44,647 nucleotides of DNA. Origin: Chloroflexota bacterium. Its GTDB lineage: Bacteria > Chloroflexota > Anaerolineae > Anaerolineales > Anaerolineaceae. The translations under genes were made by a program, and so were the position numbers. Positions 25,252-37,194 of this stretch are shown here, piece after piece. The first letter of the stretch is position 1; every line of letters begins with the position of its first letter. Location of the stretch: contig JAJUJY010000017.1 of the NCBI GenBank assembly GCA_029265085.1, forward strand, positions 1 through 44,647, written 5' to 3'. The notes beneath the pieces were generated by a model. It worked only from the letters and a program-made list of their open reading frames with translations. It had not been told where the DNA came from and did no database searches.

Positions 25252-26211
25252 ATGAACAAAAATAAATCGAAACGAGGAAAAAAGATTATGACGGTTCTTG
25301 CAATCATCCTGGGCGTCATTGTCTGTCTAAATCTCATTGGATTTGCGGTCAATAAGATCTTCTTTTCAAATGAGTTGAAAGCCATTGCGCCGTATGGGCA
25401 GATGGTGGAGGTTAATGGCAAAAATATGCACGTGTATTCGATGGGTTCCGGCGAGAAAACCATTGTGCTGCTGCCGGGCTTTGGTGTGTCCTTGCCCAGC
25501 GCTGACTTTGGACCACTGATGCGGGAACTTTCTAAAGAATATACAGTGGTCAGCTTGGAATATTTTGGCACCGGTTTCAGTGATCAGACGGATTCGCCGC
25601 GGACGAATGAAAACATCACCGAAGAAATTCGTGCTGCGTTATCATCCGCTGGCTTCAAGCCGCCGTATATCCTGATGCCGCATTCAGTCTCCGGCGTGTA
25701 CAGCGAGTATTATGCTGCCAAATATCCGCAAGAAGTTTCAGCAATTATCATGCTGGACACGACCTCTACTGGTAAAATCGTATCCGGAAATCCGCCAAAG
25801 TTTGTGTATGGCATCGCTGTGGTGCAGCAGGAATGCGGCCTGACCCGCCTGACCGCGGGACTGGTTCCGCCGATGCAAAAGGTTGAGAATGGGTTTACCG
25901 AAAAGGAAATCAACGATTACAAGCTGTTTACCTACCACGTGCTGAATAATACGATGATTGACCAATCGTACCGCACGCTCGAGAATATCAACGAGGTTAA
26001 TACCATACCCTTCCCGCAGGATATCCCGGTATTGAAGTTCATCACTTCGCAATCGGTGCAGAAGGCTGGCGAGAACTATCAAACCGAACACCTGACCCGC
26101 TTAGGCGCTGGCGTTGAAACGATCCGAGTTGACAGCACGCATTTCCTTTACCAGACCCACACGGCAGAGATTTATGATGCAACGGATGCTTTTCTGGAGA
26201 AGGTTCAGTAG
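25252..26211 (+). CDS. Membrane-anchored alpha/beta hydrolase
   Basis: This 319-residue protein has an N-terminal membrane anchor (about 13-34, after a Lys/Arg-rich start) and an alpha/beta hydrolase domain. The oxyanion loop is VLLPGFGVSLPSADFG, the nucleophile elbow PHSVSG (Ser about 144), and the late catalytic His lies in VDSTHFLYQ. Anchored hydrolases of this kind occur in Firmicutes and Chloroflexota beside a small helix-turn-helix regulator. The substrate is unknown. It ends with TAG and is followed by a strong terminator. Confidence 0.87.
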   Translation: MNKNKSKRGKKIMTVLAIILGVIVCLNLIGFAVNKIFFSNELKAIAPYGQMVEVNGKNMHVYSMGSGEKTIVLLPGFGVSLPSADFGPLMRELSKEYTVVSLEYFGTGFSDQTDSPRTNENITEEIRAALSSAGFKPPYILMPHSVSGVYSEYYAAKYPQEVSAIIMLDTTSTGKIVSGNPPKFVYGIAVVQQECGLTRLTAGLVPPMQKVENGFTEKEINDYKLFTYHVLNNTMIDQSYRTLENINEVNTIPFPQDIPVLKFITSQSVQKAGENYQTEHLTRLGAGVETIRVDSTHFLYQTHTAEIYDATDAFLEKVQ

Positions 26212-26241
26212 AAGGAACTGGCTGTAGAGAATATGGATATG

Positions 26242-26271
26242 AAAGGGTGCGGCTTTTGGGCCGCACCCTTT
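26242..26271 (+). terminator. Shared terminator between converging genes
   Basis: A perfect 12-bp stem (AAAGGGTGCGGC with GCCGCACCCTTT) has a 6-base loop. It lies between the plus-strand hydrolase and the minus-strand katG, and A/T flanks on both sides allow it to work in both directions. Confidence 0.85.
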
Positions 26272-26320
26272 GAATTATTAACATCTGTATTGATTTTAAT
26301 GGGCGATATATTTTTTCTGG

Positions 26321-28917
<2,597 letters not shown>

Positions 28918-29475
28918 TCAAATCCGCAGCAGGCCGCGAAATCCTCTGGCACCGTAATAAGACTCCGCTCCATTGTGATACACAAATACATGGTCATAGC
29001 GGCGGTCGCCAAAAATGGCACCGCCAAGTTTCCGGATTTCGGGAGGTGTTTTTAACCAGCTCGATGTTTTTGTGTCGAAATCCACAAGCTCTTGCAGTGT
29101 CCGATACTGTTCTTCTGTCAGGATTTCGATTCCCATCGCAGCGGCCATATCGATCGCGTTGTTTTCTGGTTTAAATTCTTTCCTTGATTCCAGGGCTTCA
29201 CGATCGTAACAGATGCTTCTGCGGCCTTTGGGGCTTTCGGCTGAACAATCACAAAAAATGATTTCGTTCGTTTGTTCATCCTGACCGATCACATCCGGTT
29301 CGCCGCCTGTGTTTTCCATTTCGTTGAGTGACCACAGTTTTTCGGGGTTTGCTTCCAGTTTTGCCTGAACCTTTGCCCAATCAATCCCTTTGTGGCGGCT
29401 CAGGTTTTTCTCAAAACGGACTTTTAATATTTTAAACAGCTTTTCTCGCTGTTCTGGAGATAATTCTTGTTTCAT
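28918..29475 (-). CDS. DUF4256-family protein
   Basis: This 185-residue protein shows the family's conserved blocks: WSLNEMENTGGEPDVIG, EIIFCDCSAESPKGRRSICYD, MAAAMGIEILTEEQYR and the C-terminal GGAIFGDRRYDHVFVYHNGAESYYGARGFRG. The length is right for the family, and there is no signal peptide or membrane span. The function of DUF4256 is not known to me; the acidic and Cys-containing blocks do not suggest a known enzyme. It is read alone, divergent in no clear operon. Confidence 0.85.
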   Translation of the reverse strand: MKQELSPEQREKLFKILKVRFEKNLSRHKGIDWAKVQAKLEANPEKLWSLNEMENTGGEPDVIGQDEQTNEIIFCDCSAESPKGRRSICYDREALESRKEFKPENNAIDMAAAMGIEILTEEQYRTLQELVDFDTKTSSWLKTPPEIRKLGGAIFGDRRYDHVFVYHNGAESYYGARGFRGLLRI

Positions 29476-29596
29476 GTCTCTATATTATCGACACCGAATT
29501 GGTATGTCAAGCGGGATGGTTGATGACTGTTTTGAGACCCAACAACATTGATCTTAATATGTTAGCTAACTATCCCATGATATACGCCAAATCTTT

Positions 29597-30196
29597 TTAT
29601 CTGCCACGCCTTCGATATCGAACAAAACCCCAAACAAAGAGAGCAAAGCCAATAAAGAAAATCAAATTGAGAACAGCATCAAGCGGCTTGAAAACGCGAA
29701 ATCGATAGACAAGCATACCTGAGTCATGATCAATGACGGTTGTTCCGGTTGTGTCACTTAGAAATTTGACCGGTCGTGTATATACCTGATCCAGTTCACC
29801 TGAAATTTCGGCTACTTTTAAATCCGGACAACTGTAAAAACCAAAAAGCTGGATAAACACAACAGCTGTTCTTTTTTTATCAGTAAAGACCGCGTCAGTA
29901 CGTCTTTTGTCGGAGGAAATGGTTTTATAGCCTGATTGCTTGATGCTGGCACATTGCCAAACCGAGTCGGTAATTGTTACATAGAGAGCTTTGTCGAATA
30001 CGAGAAAATCGGGTGTGTTTTTCTGATCCATCTCCACAGCCTGGGCTAAAGTAACCCTTTGGGGAACTCGTGGATATGTGACTGCCTCATAAATAAATCC
30101 TGCTAGAAAAAACAGGTAGGAAATTCCAATCAGACCGAATACAATAATCCGAATGAATTTACCCATGGTGTTTTGTCTTGTCAAGGTGTGATTCAT
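29597..30196 (-). CDS. Two-span membrane protein of unknown function
   Basis: This 199-residue frame has a hydrophobic segment at about 15-36 (IIVFGLIGISYLFFLAGFIY). An extracytoplasmic beta-rich middle follows (VTLAQAVEMDQKNTPDFLVFDKALYVTITDSVWQCA), then a second hydrophobic segment near the end (ALFVWGFVRY), finishing RRRGR. The ends should both lie in the cytoplasm. No homology is evident to me. A methionine at residue 11 is an alternative start, since neither has a good ribosome binding site. Confidence 0.65.
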   Translation of the reverse strand: MNHTLTRQNTMGKFIRIIVFGLIGISYLFFLAGFIYEAVTYPRVPQRVTLAQAVEMDQKNTPDFLVFDKALYVTITDSVWQCASIKQSGYKTISSDKRRTDAVFTDKKRTAVVFIQLFGFYSCPDLKVAEISGELDQVYTRPVKFLSDTTGTTVIDHDSGMLVYRFRVFKPLDAVLNLIFFIGFALFVWGFVRYRRRGR

Positions 30197-30959
30197 AAAT
30201 TGTTGATACCTGGTAGTTAAGTTTCTTACAAGAGTGAGTGTTTGTCGAGAAAATCCTGCTTCGCACTCATCATCGATGCGGTAATTCGGAGTCAGACGTT
30301 TTTCTTCATTCAGTTCAATGATAGGAAATTTAAAAGGTCAGATGTCAAAATAATCCATTTCATTCCATAATAAGGCAATTCTAAATTTCTGAAAATTCTT
30401 TTTATGTACGACTTCTGGCGTAATCTATATCCTTTAATGATAACTGTACTCATGTTTTTATTGTTTATTTGTCCAGCGCAAACTAAGGTGGTCATGTCTG
30501 TTTTCTTAGTTGGATTATGTATGAGAACAACCTTGATTGACGCAAGCCACAGGGCAACTGGCATCCAATCTCAAGATAACCCAGGTCATTCCCTCGACTT
30601 ACTGCCCTTTTGAGAACAAGACCTCCATTATATTCCTGTTGTTCCGGCTTTCACAAAGCAGTACAATGAAATCAAGAATTTGTTAATTTGACTCGATTCG
30701 CTCTATTATCGGCTCGAACTTCAATAATAAATATTCATATTATTAACAGGTATCTGCTGGATGCTTACGGCACCCAATTTTGGCAGCCAGACCTCAGAAT
30801 AAAAATCACCAACTGTTATCAGGTCTATGCTTACTTTCAACGCCAGCAGCAACACTGATTAATCAAATATCATCAAGCTAAACAATACACAAACGCCGCT
30901 CATGAATGGTAATCTGCTGGTGAATGATCAAATTCATCGTCATTAAAAGGAGAATGATA
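30197..30959. other. Gene-free stretch upstream of the subtilisin gene
   Basis: Two short overlapping frames (70-85 residues) occur at 30310-30613 on opposite strands. Neither has a ribosome binding site or a protein-like pattern. TTGTTA-N18-TATTAT near 30680-30709 is a weak promoter candidate for the protease. I see no RNA gene. Confidence 0.5.
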
Positions 30960-32804
30960 ATGAAAAAAATCACCATCCAAAACATGGGCAGCCTGGTTAA
31001 TTGCCTGCTCTCATGGTGCGCAATTTTCGTTTTCGTATTTGCCCTGGTTCTGCCAGGCGGATCAGTGATGGCGGATAACCCGGTTGGGTTGTCTTACATC
31101 ATTGTCTTCAAAGATACTGTCAATCCCAGTGCCGAGGCTCCTGGTTTAGCAAAAGCCTATGGATTGCAAACCGGCTTCATCTACGAACATGCTCTCAAGG
31201 GGATATCAGCAAATGTGCCAGATGGACGGCTGGAAGCCTTAAAGCATGACCCACGCGTGGCTTACGTGGTAGAGGACCTGGAGCGCAGTATTAATGTGCA
31301 ATCCATGCCAACGGGTATCCAAAGGATCTTTGCAGATACCAACCCGGAGATTGCGATCAACAGTGTTGACGATTACCGTGTGGATGTGGATGTGGCAGTC
31401 ATTGACACGGGAGTGGACTTCCAACATCCGGACTTGAATGTGGTTGGCGGAGTGAACTGCTACAATTGGTGGCCGTTCTCTGCTAATTGTGTGTCAGGCG
31501 GTGATGATGATCACTACCACGGTACGCACGTTGCAGGAACCATCGGTGCTCTTGATAACGGCATAGGTGTTGTTGGCGTGGCTCCCGGAGCGCGTATTTG
31601 GGCTGTGAAGGTGCTGAGCTCATCGGGCAGCGGTTACAGCGCTCAGATTATTGCCGGAATCGACTGGGTGGCTGCCCATGCATCAACCATCGAGGTAGCC
31701 AACATGAGTCTGGGAGGGGCGGGATTCAGCCAGGCTGAGTATGATGCCATCCAGGGGGCAGTCAATGCAGGTGTTGCCTTTGCCGTTGCAGCGGGTAACG
31801 ATGACGATGATACCAATAATTACAGTCCGGGTGGATTCGACAATGTGCTTTCCGTCAGTGCGCTGGCTGATTTTGATGGCATCTCTGGAGGATTAGGCAG
31901 CCCTACCTGCCGGGCTGACCAGGATGATACGCTGGCCGATTTCAGCAACTGGGGTGCCGAGGTGGATATTGCTGCGCCAGGTGTGTGCATCCTCTCAACA
32001 TACCCAATCGAACAAGGCGAATACGGCACCATCAGCGGTACTTCAATGGCCAGTCCGCATGCAGCAGGTGCCCTGGCATTGCTTGCCAGTGTGAACAACC
32101 CGAACAATGCTGCCGATGTATACAACCTGTACTCCCAGATCACAGCAAATGGAAATTACAACTGGACGGATGATTCCGGTGATGGAATCAAAGAGCCCCT
32201 GCTGGATGTGAGCAATACCAGCATCTTTCATCCAGTTCTGATTCCTGGCAGTGGCGGAACGAACCAACCTCCAACCGCCAGCTTTACATTTACTACGAAC
32301 GGCCTGACCGCAACATTCACGGATACCAGCAGTGATCCAGACGGGAGCATTGTTTCCTGGAGCTGGAACTTTGGTGACGGCGGTACCGCCGCGATTCAAA
32401 ATCCTACCCATGCCTATGCTGCTGCTGGCACCTATACGGTCAGCTTGACCGTAACAGACGATGATGGCGCGACCGGCTTCACCAGCCAGAGTGTGACCGT
32501 AAGCGCTCCGGTGGACTTACCCGCGCCTCCTACCAACCTGACTGCAACAGCTGTCTCCAAAAGCCAGATCAACCTGACCTGGTCGGATAATTCCACCAAC
32601 GAAACCGGCTTCTACATCGAGCGCTGCAAGGGCTCAACCTGCACCAACTTTGCCCGGATTGCCACAGTGGGTGCTAATGTAACCTCCTTTGCAAATACTG
32701 GGTTGAGCAAAAATACCACCTACCGCTACCGCGTGCAGGCTTACAACGCCAGTGGTGTTTCTGCATACTCGAATATAGCAGCAGCAACGACACTAAGGCG
32801 CTAA
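30960..32804 (+). CDS. Secreted subtilisin-like S8 peptidase with PKD and fibronectin-III domains
   Basis: I start at the ATG at 30960, with AAAAGGAG upstream, giving 614 residues. A signal peptide spans about 1-38. An I9-type inhibitor propeptide (YIIVFKDTVNPS to YVVEDLERSI) spans about 46-110. The catalytic domain spans about 115-385, with Asp149 (VIDTGVD), His187 (HGTHVAG), oxyanion Asn280 (AAGN) and Ser362 (GTSMASP). A PKD domain follows at about 437-515, with WNFGDGG and HAYAAAGTYTV, then one FN3 domain at about 522-610. The PKD/FN3 tail suggests binding to polymers or the surface. No anchor motif is seen, so the enzyme is probably released. It degrades extracellular protein. Confidence 0.95.
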   Translation: MKKITIQNMGSLVNCLLSWCAIFVFVFALVLPGGSVMADNPVGLSYIIVFKDTVNPSAEAPGLAKAYGLQTGFIYEHALKGISANVPDGRLEALKHDPRVAYVVEDLERSINVQSMPTGIQRIFADTNPEIAINSVDDYRVDVDVAVIDTGVDFQHPDLNVVGGVNCYNWWPFSANCVSGGDDDHYHGTHVAGTIGALDNGIGVVGVAPGARIWAVKVLSSSGSGYSAQIIAGIDWVAAHASTIEVANMSLGGAGFSQAEYDAIQGAVNAGVAFAVAAGNDDDDTNNYSPGGFDNVLSVSALADFDGISGGLGSPTCRADQDDTLADFSNWGAEVDIAAPGVCILSTYPIEQGEYGTISGTSMASPHAAGALALLASVNNPNNAADVYNLYSQITANGNYNWTDDSGDGIKEPLLDVSNTSIFHPVLIPGSGGTNQPPTASFTFTTNGLTATFTDTSSDPDGSIVSWSWNFGDGGTAAIQNPTHAYAAAGTYTVSLTVTDDDGATGFTSQSVTVSAPVDLPAPPTNLTATAVSKSQINLTWSDNSTNETGFYIERCKGSTCTNFARIATVGANVTSFANTGLSKNTTYRYRVQAYNASGVSAYSNIAAATTLRR

Positions 32805-33218
32805 TGAAGGTATTACCTGAGGACCACCTGCCAGCAGATAGACCTAAATTGGCATCCATGCTGTAGGTTGTTTGTCGGCGATCAATGGTGAAGGTGGGGT
32901 AATCCTTGCGTTCTGGACCTATCCTGCCTTCACCGCCATAAATTGCCGCACTCTCTGGTTTTTTTACTGGGGATTGCGGCAAAATAATTTATTGAACAGG
33001 GTGATTTCCATTGAAATTGGTTTTAGATTTTCATTAACGGGCGGGATTTTTTTCTTAAAAATACAAGGCGGTCTGCGGAGCGGTTGTGAGAATCAATAAT
33101 GATCAGTGGTAGCAATTTGCATTCATCAACAGTTGAAATAACGCCGTAATAAAAATTCTCAGATGATGGACGTGACTTAGGCTGCGTAACTTTGCTGCCA
33201 TCCGAGAAGGGGAATTGC
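32805..33218. other. Gene-free stretch after the peptidase
   Basis: There is a hairpin at 32943-32982 (TTGCCGCA with TGCGGCAA, 24-base loop) that may be a weak terminator for the peptidase. A minus-strand frame at 32674-32982 reads plausibly for about 50 residues, then runs antisense into the peptidase gene. I do not call it a gene. Confidence 0.4.
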
Positions 33219-33785
33219 CTAGAGATAGGGACCAAGCAACGGCAGCAACAATAGAGGTGCATTTATGATGGCGTGAATAATTACATTCAATGCCAGACTG
33301 CGCCGCCATAAATAGAATAAGGTTAGCATGATGCTTCCCGGCAGGACAGCGGTGAGCACATGAATCCAGTCCCATCCGAAGAGATGCAGCAATGTAAATG
33401 CCAGTACCGTAATCAGACCAGCGAGCCACCGCTGCCCGATGAGCTGTGTGAGACGCTCGATGGGATAACTCCGAAAAAGCACTTCTTCGGTAAAAGCACC
33501 GGTGATCCACGCAGGAATTAATACCCACTCAGGTAAATTACGGACCAAATCAATGGAGGGAACAGGTGCATGGGTTAAAAGATTTCGAACATATGTGGAA
33601 AAGGTGATAATGACACTCGCAACAACTACTGCTGCCAGGGCGGTGATGATCCACTCGATCAGGCGGGCACGAAGTGATTTCTGGCTTTTCTGAAACCCAA
33701 AAGCTGCTAAAGAGTAACCCTCACCGAAGTGAGCGATACTCATAACAATGACGATAGCGATCCAGAAGACCAAAAGACTAACCAA
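33219..33785 (-). CDS. CPBP-family intramembrane protease, probably frameshifted near its N-terminus
   Basis: The 188-residue reading contains the CPBP motifs: FTEEVLFRSYPIERL (E-E-x3-R), LAFTLLHLFGWDW (F-x3-H) and VIIHAIINAPLLL (H-x3-N). It has six hydrophobic segments. Its only in-frame start is a TTG at 33785 without a ribosome binding site. In another frame a 62-codon reading ends at 33740 and begins at a TTG at 33928, preceded by GAGG and a TATAAT at 33952-33957. It supplies NLLGIGGVLIALSTPLIQALL, which looks like the missing first membrane segment. A one-base deletion near 33795-33805 would join the two. The true gene would then be 33219-33928. Confidence 0.7.
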   Translation of the reverse strand: MVSLLVFWIAIVIVMSIAHFGEGYSLAAFGFQKSQKSLRARLIEWIITALAAVVVASVIITFSTYVRNLLTHAPVPSIDLVRNLPEWVLIPAWITGAFTEEVLFRSYPIERLTQLIGQRWLAGLITVLAFTLLHLFGWDWIHVLTAVLPGSIMLTLFYLWRRSLALNVIIHAIINAPLLLLPLLGPYL

Positions 33786-33928
33786 ACGATCCAGAGGAAA
33801 CGCAAAGGTGGTTTTAAACCAGGGACTAAAAGCGCCTGGATAAGTGGCGTGCTGAGAGCAATTAAAACCCCCCCGATACCCAGCAAGTTCTTAGGGTAAG
33901 GTTGAGAAGGATGGCTGTTATATCGCAA

Positions 33929-34274
33929 ATTCTATAAACCTCAAGGCATTTATTATACTAAAAATAGACTTTGCAGAATATTACGGCACGCTCCATGAAG
34001 TTTCTTATAAAGTTCACGCTCATTTTTGATCATTCTTGTGAATGTTCACCATAAATATGGAATTAATAATCTGAATTTTTTCAAGAAAAAAATTTTTTGA
34101 AGACGGAACTGTCTGAGCACTTTCCCTTGCCGAAACAAAAACCTGGCCATTTTTTGTTGTTTATACCTTCCATGTACTGTACAATGGTGATTAGCCCAGT
34201 CAAGAATTCCCTGATCACGGCAAAAAACTCCCATTATTTTTTTCATCCAGGTATATTCGTCACGAGATGCGCTC
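33929..34274. other. Divergent control region
   Basis: This AT-rich stretch lies between the CPBP gene (minus) and the 7TM histidine kinase (plus). It has a perfect TATAAT on the minus strand at 33952-33957 and a poly-A tract near 34081-34095. No gene is seen. Confidence 0.45.
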
Positions 34275-36029
34275 ATGAACTGGACTTCTTTTCTAAGTTC
34301 TCCCTGGCCATACCTTACTACAGCGGCTTTGGCGGTTCTAATCGGCTGGTATATCAGGGGGCTACCACTACGTCCTGGCACCCGTTATTTTCGCTGGCTG
34401 GTGGTGATCTGGTTCATCTGGTCCCTGGTGGCAGCGCTGCATAACCTGACACCATCTTTGCAGGTCCGCTACGTCTTGTGGGTAATGCAGGGGACATTTC
34501 CACTACTGGGACCACCGCTTGTCTTGATGATTGTTCTCGAATATACCGGTAATGGGAAGTGGCTCAAATATCGCAGCTTGAATCTGTTGTTCCTCCCAGC
34601 GTTTCTTATCATCTTACTATCATTCTGGCCTAACGCCGTGAGTTTTTCGGAAGTTCACTCTGGCATCCAGGTGTTCAGGGGTTCAGACCTGGTTCGCTGG
34701 GGTTTTTATGCCTATTTTGTGGCGGTTATGCTGGTCACGCTGGTGGTGCTGTTTTCCTGTCTATTGCGTGCACCAGCCTTTTGGGCCCCAATTTGGCTCC
34801 TCATCTTAGGTCGCATCATCCCAATCATCGGTTACCCTTTGCCCAATCCACAGCAACTTTCCGTCCCGCCGGTCCAGAGCGGTTTGCTGTTTTTGGGTGT
34901 CACCATGGTGCTGTATTTCATTGCGCTGTACAACTTCCAAATCTTGCAGGTCAGTCCCGTTGCGCGAGACACAGTCATCGCACAAATGCCGTACAGCTTG
35001 CTTGTGCTCGATATAGGCAATCGGCTGGTGGATTTCAACGCTGAGGCACAAGCGCTGCCACAGGTGCCGGATAAACTGGTACTGCGCCAGCCAGTATCCC
35101 AACAGCTTCCATACTGGTGGGACCGGCTCATGCCGCTGCTTTGCAATGAACCGATTTCGGAGGATATCCTTTTTCTTGATAATGGGGAAGAAAAAGCCTA
35201 TCGCGTTATCAGTTTGCCGCTAAAGCAGGCCAGTGGTTGGCGGGTTGGACAGGCGTTTTTAATGGAAGATGTTACCCAGGCACGCCGGGCTGAACAACAG
35301 CAGGTCCAGGCTCAACGGGTTATGGCGACCTTGCGAGAGCGTGAGCATCTGGCGCGTGAATTACACGATGAACTGGCGCAAGAACTGGCTTTGATTAATA
35401 TTCAAGCCCAGTTAGCGGACAACCTGCTGTCGCAGGGTCAGGTAGAAAAAGCCCGAGAACAGATGCAGATCCTTGCAAAGGAAGCCCGCCAGGCTCAAGT
35501 AGATGTGAGGGGAGAGATCAGCAAGCTGTTGTATCGCTTTGCTGCCGGCGAAGACTTCCTTGGGGCACTCAAGCGCTTTATTGATACCTTCCAGCAAACC
35601 TATGGAATTGAAGCGCAACTGATCTTGCCCAAGGACCAGCTGGAAGTTACTCTTGAGCCAGCGGCCGAGGTTCAGTTGCTGAGAATCGTACAGGAGGCAC
35701 TCACGAACGTGCGCAAGCATGCCCGGGCAAACTGCGTGCGGATCAAACTAACGCGAGACGCCGACTTTGTACAACTGGTGATCGAGGATAATGGGATCGG
35801 ATTCGATGCTGAGAGCTTGCCCGCCGGGCAGCAGTCGTACGGGCTGGGCATTATGGGGGAACGGGCGCAAGAGTTCCAGGGTCGGGTAGTGGTAAACTCG
35901 ACACCGGGGCAGGGAACGCGAATCATTGTAACGATCCCGGCGAATAATAATGGGAAGATGGTGAGATCGGTAGCAGAAGAAGCACAAAGCCTGGGTAACC
36001 TGAATGCCCAGAAAGAGGAAATATTATGA
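34275..36029 (+). CDS. 7TM-type sensor histidine kinase
   Basis: This 584-residue protein has seven membrane segments in residues 12-220 (histidine-kinase N-terminal 7TM type). Next is a short PAS-like module (VIAQMPYSLLVLDIGNRLVDFNAEAQ, about 234-340) and a coiled coil. Then come H-box LARELHDELAQELALI with His364, N-box IVQEALTNVRKHA, and DNGIGFD at about 505-511, followed by GERAQEFQGRV. It is a HisKA_3 kinase that partners a NarL regulator. The regulator's ATG overlaps its stop by four bases (ATGA), so the pair is coupled. The signal is probably lipophilic or membrane-borne; 7TM domains of this type have no fixed ligand. Confidence 0.93.
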   Translation: MNWTSFLSSPWPYLTTAALAVLIGWYIRGLPLRPGTRYFRWLVVIWFIWSLVAALHNLTPSLQVRYVLWVMQGTFPLLGPPLVLMIVLEYTGNGKWLKYRSLNLLFLPAFLIILLSFWPNAVSFSEVHSGIQVFRGSDLVRWGFYAYFVAVMLVTLVVLFSCLLRAPAFWAPIWLLILGRIIPIIGYPLPNPQQLSVPPVQSGLLFLGVTMVLYFIALYNFQILQVSPVARDTVIAQMPYSLLVLDIGNRLVDFNAEAQALPQVPDKLVLRQPVSQQLPYWWDRLMPLLCNEPISEDILFLDNGEEKAYRVISLPLKQASGWRVGQAFLMEDVTQARRAEQQQVQAQRVMATLREREHLARELHDELAQELALINIQAQLADNLLSQGQVEKAREQMQILAKEARQAQVDVRGEISKLLYRFAAGEDFLGALKRFIDTFQQTYGIEAQLILPKDQLEVTLEPAAEVQLLRIVQEALTNVRKHARANCVRIKLTRDADFVQLVIEDNGIGFDAESLPAGQQSYGLGIMGERAQEFQGRVVVNSTPGQGTRIIVTIPANNNGKMVRSVAEEAQSLGNLNAQKEEIL

Positions 36030-36673
36030 AAGTCTTACTGGCTGATGACCATATGCTCTTCCTGGACGGATTGCGCAACCTGCTTACCTTGCACGGCATA
36101 CAGGTGGTTGGAACTGCCCGCAATGGCTTAGAGGCGTTGGAAAAAACACTCCAACTGCGCCCTGATCTGGTCTTGATGGACCTGCGTATGCCTGGCTGCG
36201 ACGGAGTCACCGCAACACGGCTGATCAAGGCCGAGTGGCCCGAGTGCAAGATCGTGATGCTCACCACATCCACCGAAGAGCCAGACCTATTAGAGGCCAT
36301 CCGCAGCGGAGCGAACGGCTACTTGCTCAAGTCATTGGAGACTGGCCCGTTCCTGACGTATCTAGAAGGTGTAATGCGCGGTGAAGTGGCTATTGCCCGC
36401 GAATTATCCGCTATTTTATGGAAAGAACTTGCCAGCCAGGATGATGCCAGCCTTGCGATCCGCAACCATTCTGAGGAGGCGGATCTCACCGTGCGCCAGA
36501 TTGAAATTTTGCAACTGGTTGCACAAGGGCTGCAGAACAAAGAGATTGCGGAAACCCTTTTTGTGAGCGAGCATACCATCAAATACCACATGAGTGAAAT
36601 TTTACAGCGCTTGCAAGTGAAAAACCGCGACCAGGCGGTTGCTTATGCGCTCAACAAAGGTTTGATCCGGTAA
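36026..36673 (+). CDS. NarL/FixJ-family response regulator
   Basis: This 215-residue protein has a receiver domain (D7-D8, phosphoacceptor D52 in VLMDLRMPG, Thr80, Lys102). A LuxR-type helix-turn-helix spans about 152-212, with LTVRQIEILQLVAQGLQNKEIA and VSEHTIKYHMSEILQRL. The start codon overlaps the kinase stop by ATGA. A strong terminator follows. The next genes, the receiver-like small protein and the giant Ig-like protein, are candidate targets by position. Confidence 0.95.
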   Translation: MKVLLADDHMLFLDGLRNLLTLHGIQVVGTARNGLEALEKTLQLRPDLVLMDLRMPGCDGVTATRLIKAEWPECKIVMLTTSTEEPDLLEAIRSGANGYLLKSLETGPFLTYLEGVMRGEVAIARELSAILWKELASQDDASLAIRNHSEEADLTVRQIEILQLVAQGLQNKEIAETLFVSEHTIKYHMSEILQRLQVKNRDQAVAYALNKGLIR

Positions 36674-36718
36674 GTTCGTCTAACCCTGTTCCTGTTTCTA
36701 GCCTTTACCCTATACCTG

Positions 36719-36753
36719 GACTAGTCCCACTCCGGTGGGACTGGTCTTTTTTT
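36719..36753 (+). terminator. Strong intrinsic terminator
   Basis: GACTAGTCCCAC pairs with GTGGGACTGGTC (one G-U) around a TCCG tetraloop, followed by TTTTTTT. It ends the histidine kinase/NarL operon. Confidence 0.92.
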
Positions 36754-36838
36754 ACCCTGCAGGTAGTAGGAAAGGGAACCTGCATGGTGGATACTGTTGA
36801 AAGTGAAATTCCGATATCCCAAAGATCAGGTAATACAA

Positions 36839-37159
36839 ATGAAACGTGTGCTTTTGTGCGGGAATTCTTTGTTCGTTTCTGGACTGCAAGCCAGCCTGGA
36901 ATTTGCCCCTGAATTGGAATTGCAGCTGATCGAGCCGCAAGCCGACCGCATTCGCGAGCGGGTCAAGGCATGGAAACCGGAAGTATTGATCCTCGAAACC
37001 GGACTGCTAAAAGACAAAGTTTCTCTATCGATCCTGGAAGACTACCCCCAGATGCGGTTAATCAGCCTGGACCTTGACGATAACCGTCTGTTAGTGCTTT
37101 CTGGATCGACTTCAGAACAGCCAACAACCGAAGAATTGCTGCAAGTGATCGCAGCATAA
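36839..37159 (+). CDS. Degenerate receiver-like small protein
   Basis: I start at the ATG at 36839, giving 106 residues. It aligns by eye with the NarL receiver encoded just upstream: MKRVLLCGNSLFVSGLQASLE against MKVLLADDHMLFLDGLRNLL, and KPEVLILETGLL against RPDLVLMDLRMPG. The acidic pair is replaced by Gly8-Asn9, the phosphoacceptor Asp by Glu53, and the conserved Lys is absent. Phosphorylation is therefore unlikely; Glu may mimic the phosphorylated state. The last 30 residues (TSEQPTTEELLQVIAA) form a helix in place of the usual fifth one. It is probably cotranscribed with the giant protein, 35 bases downstream. The receiver relation is inference. Confidence 0.65.
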   Translation: MKRVLLCGNSLFVSGLQASLEFAPELELQLIEPQADRIRERVKAWKPEVLILETGLLKDKVSLSILEDYPQMRLISLDLDDNRLLVLSGSTSEQPTTEELLQVIAA

Positions 37160-37194
37160 ATAAAGAATCATTGTTCAATCATAAGGAGATCAAA

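Noticed and set aside
30310..30613. Two small frames on opposite strands as genes
   Set aside because: They have no ribosome binding site, no domain pattern and unusual composition.
32674..32982. A 102-residue minus-strand frame at the end of the subtilisin gene
   Set aside because: Half of it is antisense to a well supported coding sequence, and no start signal is present.
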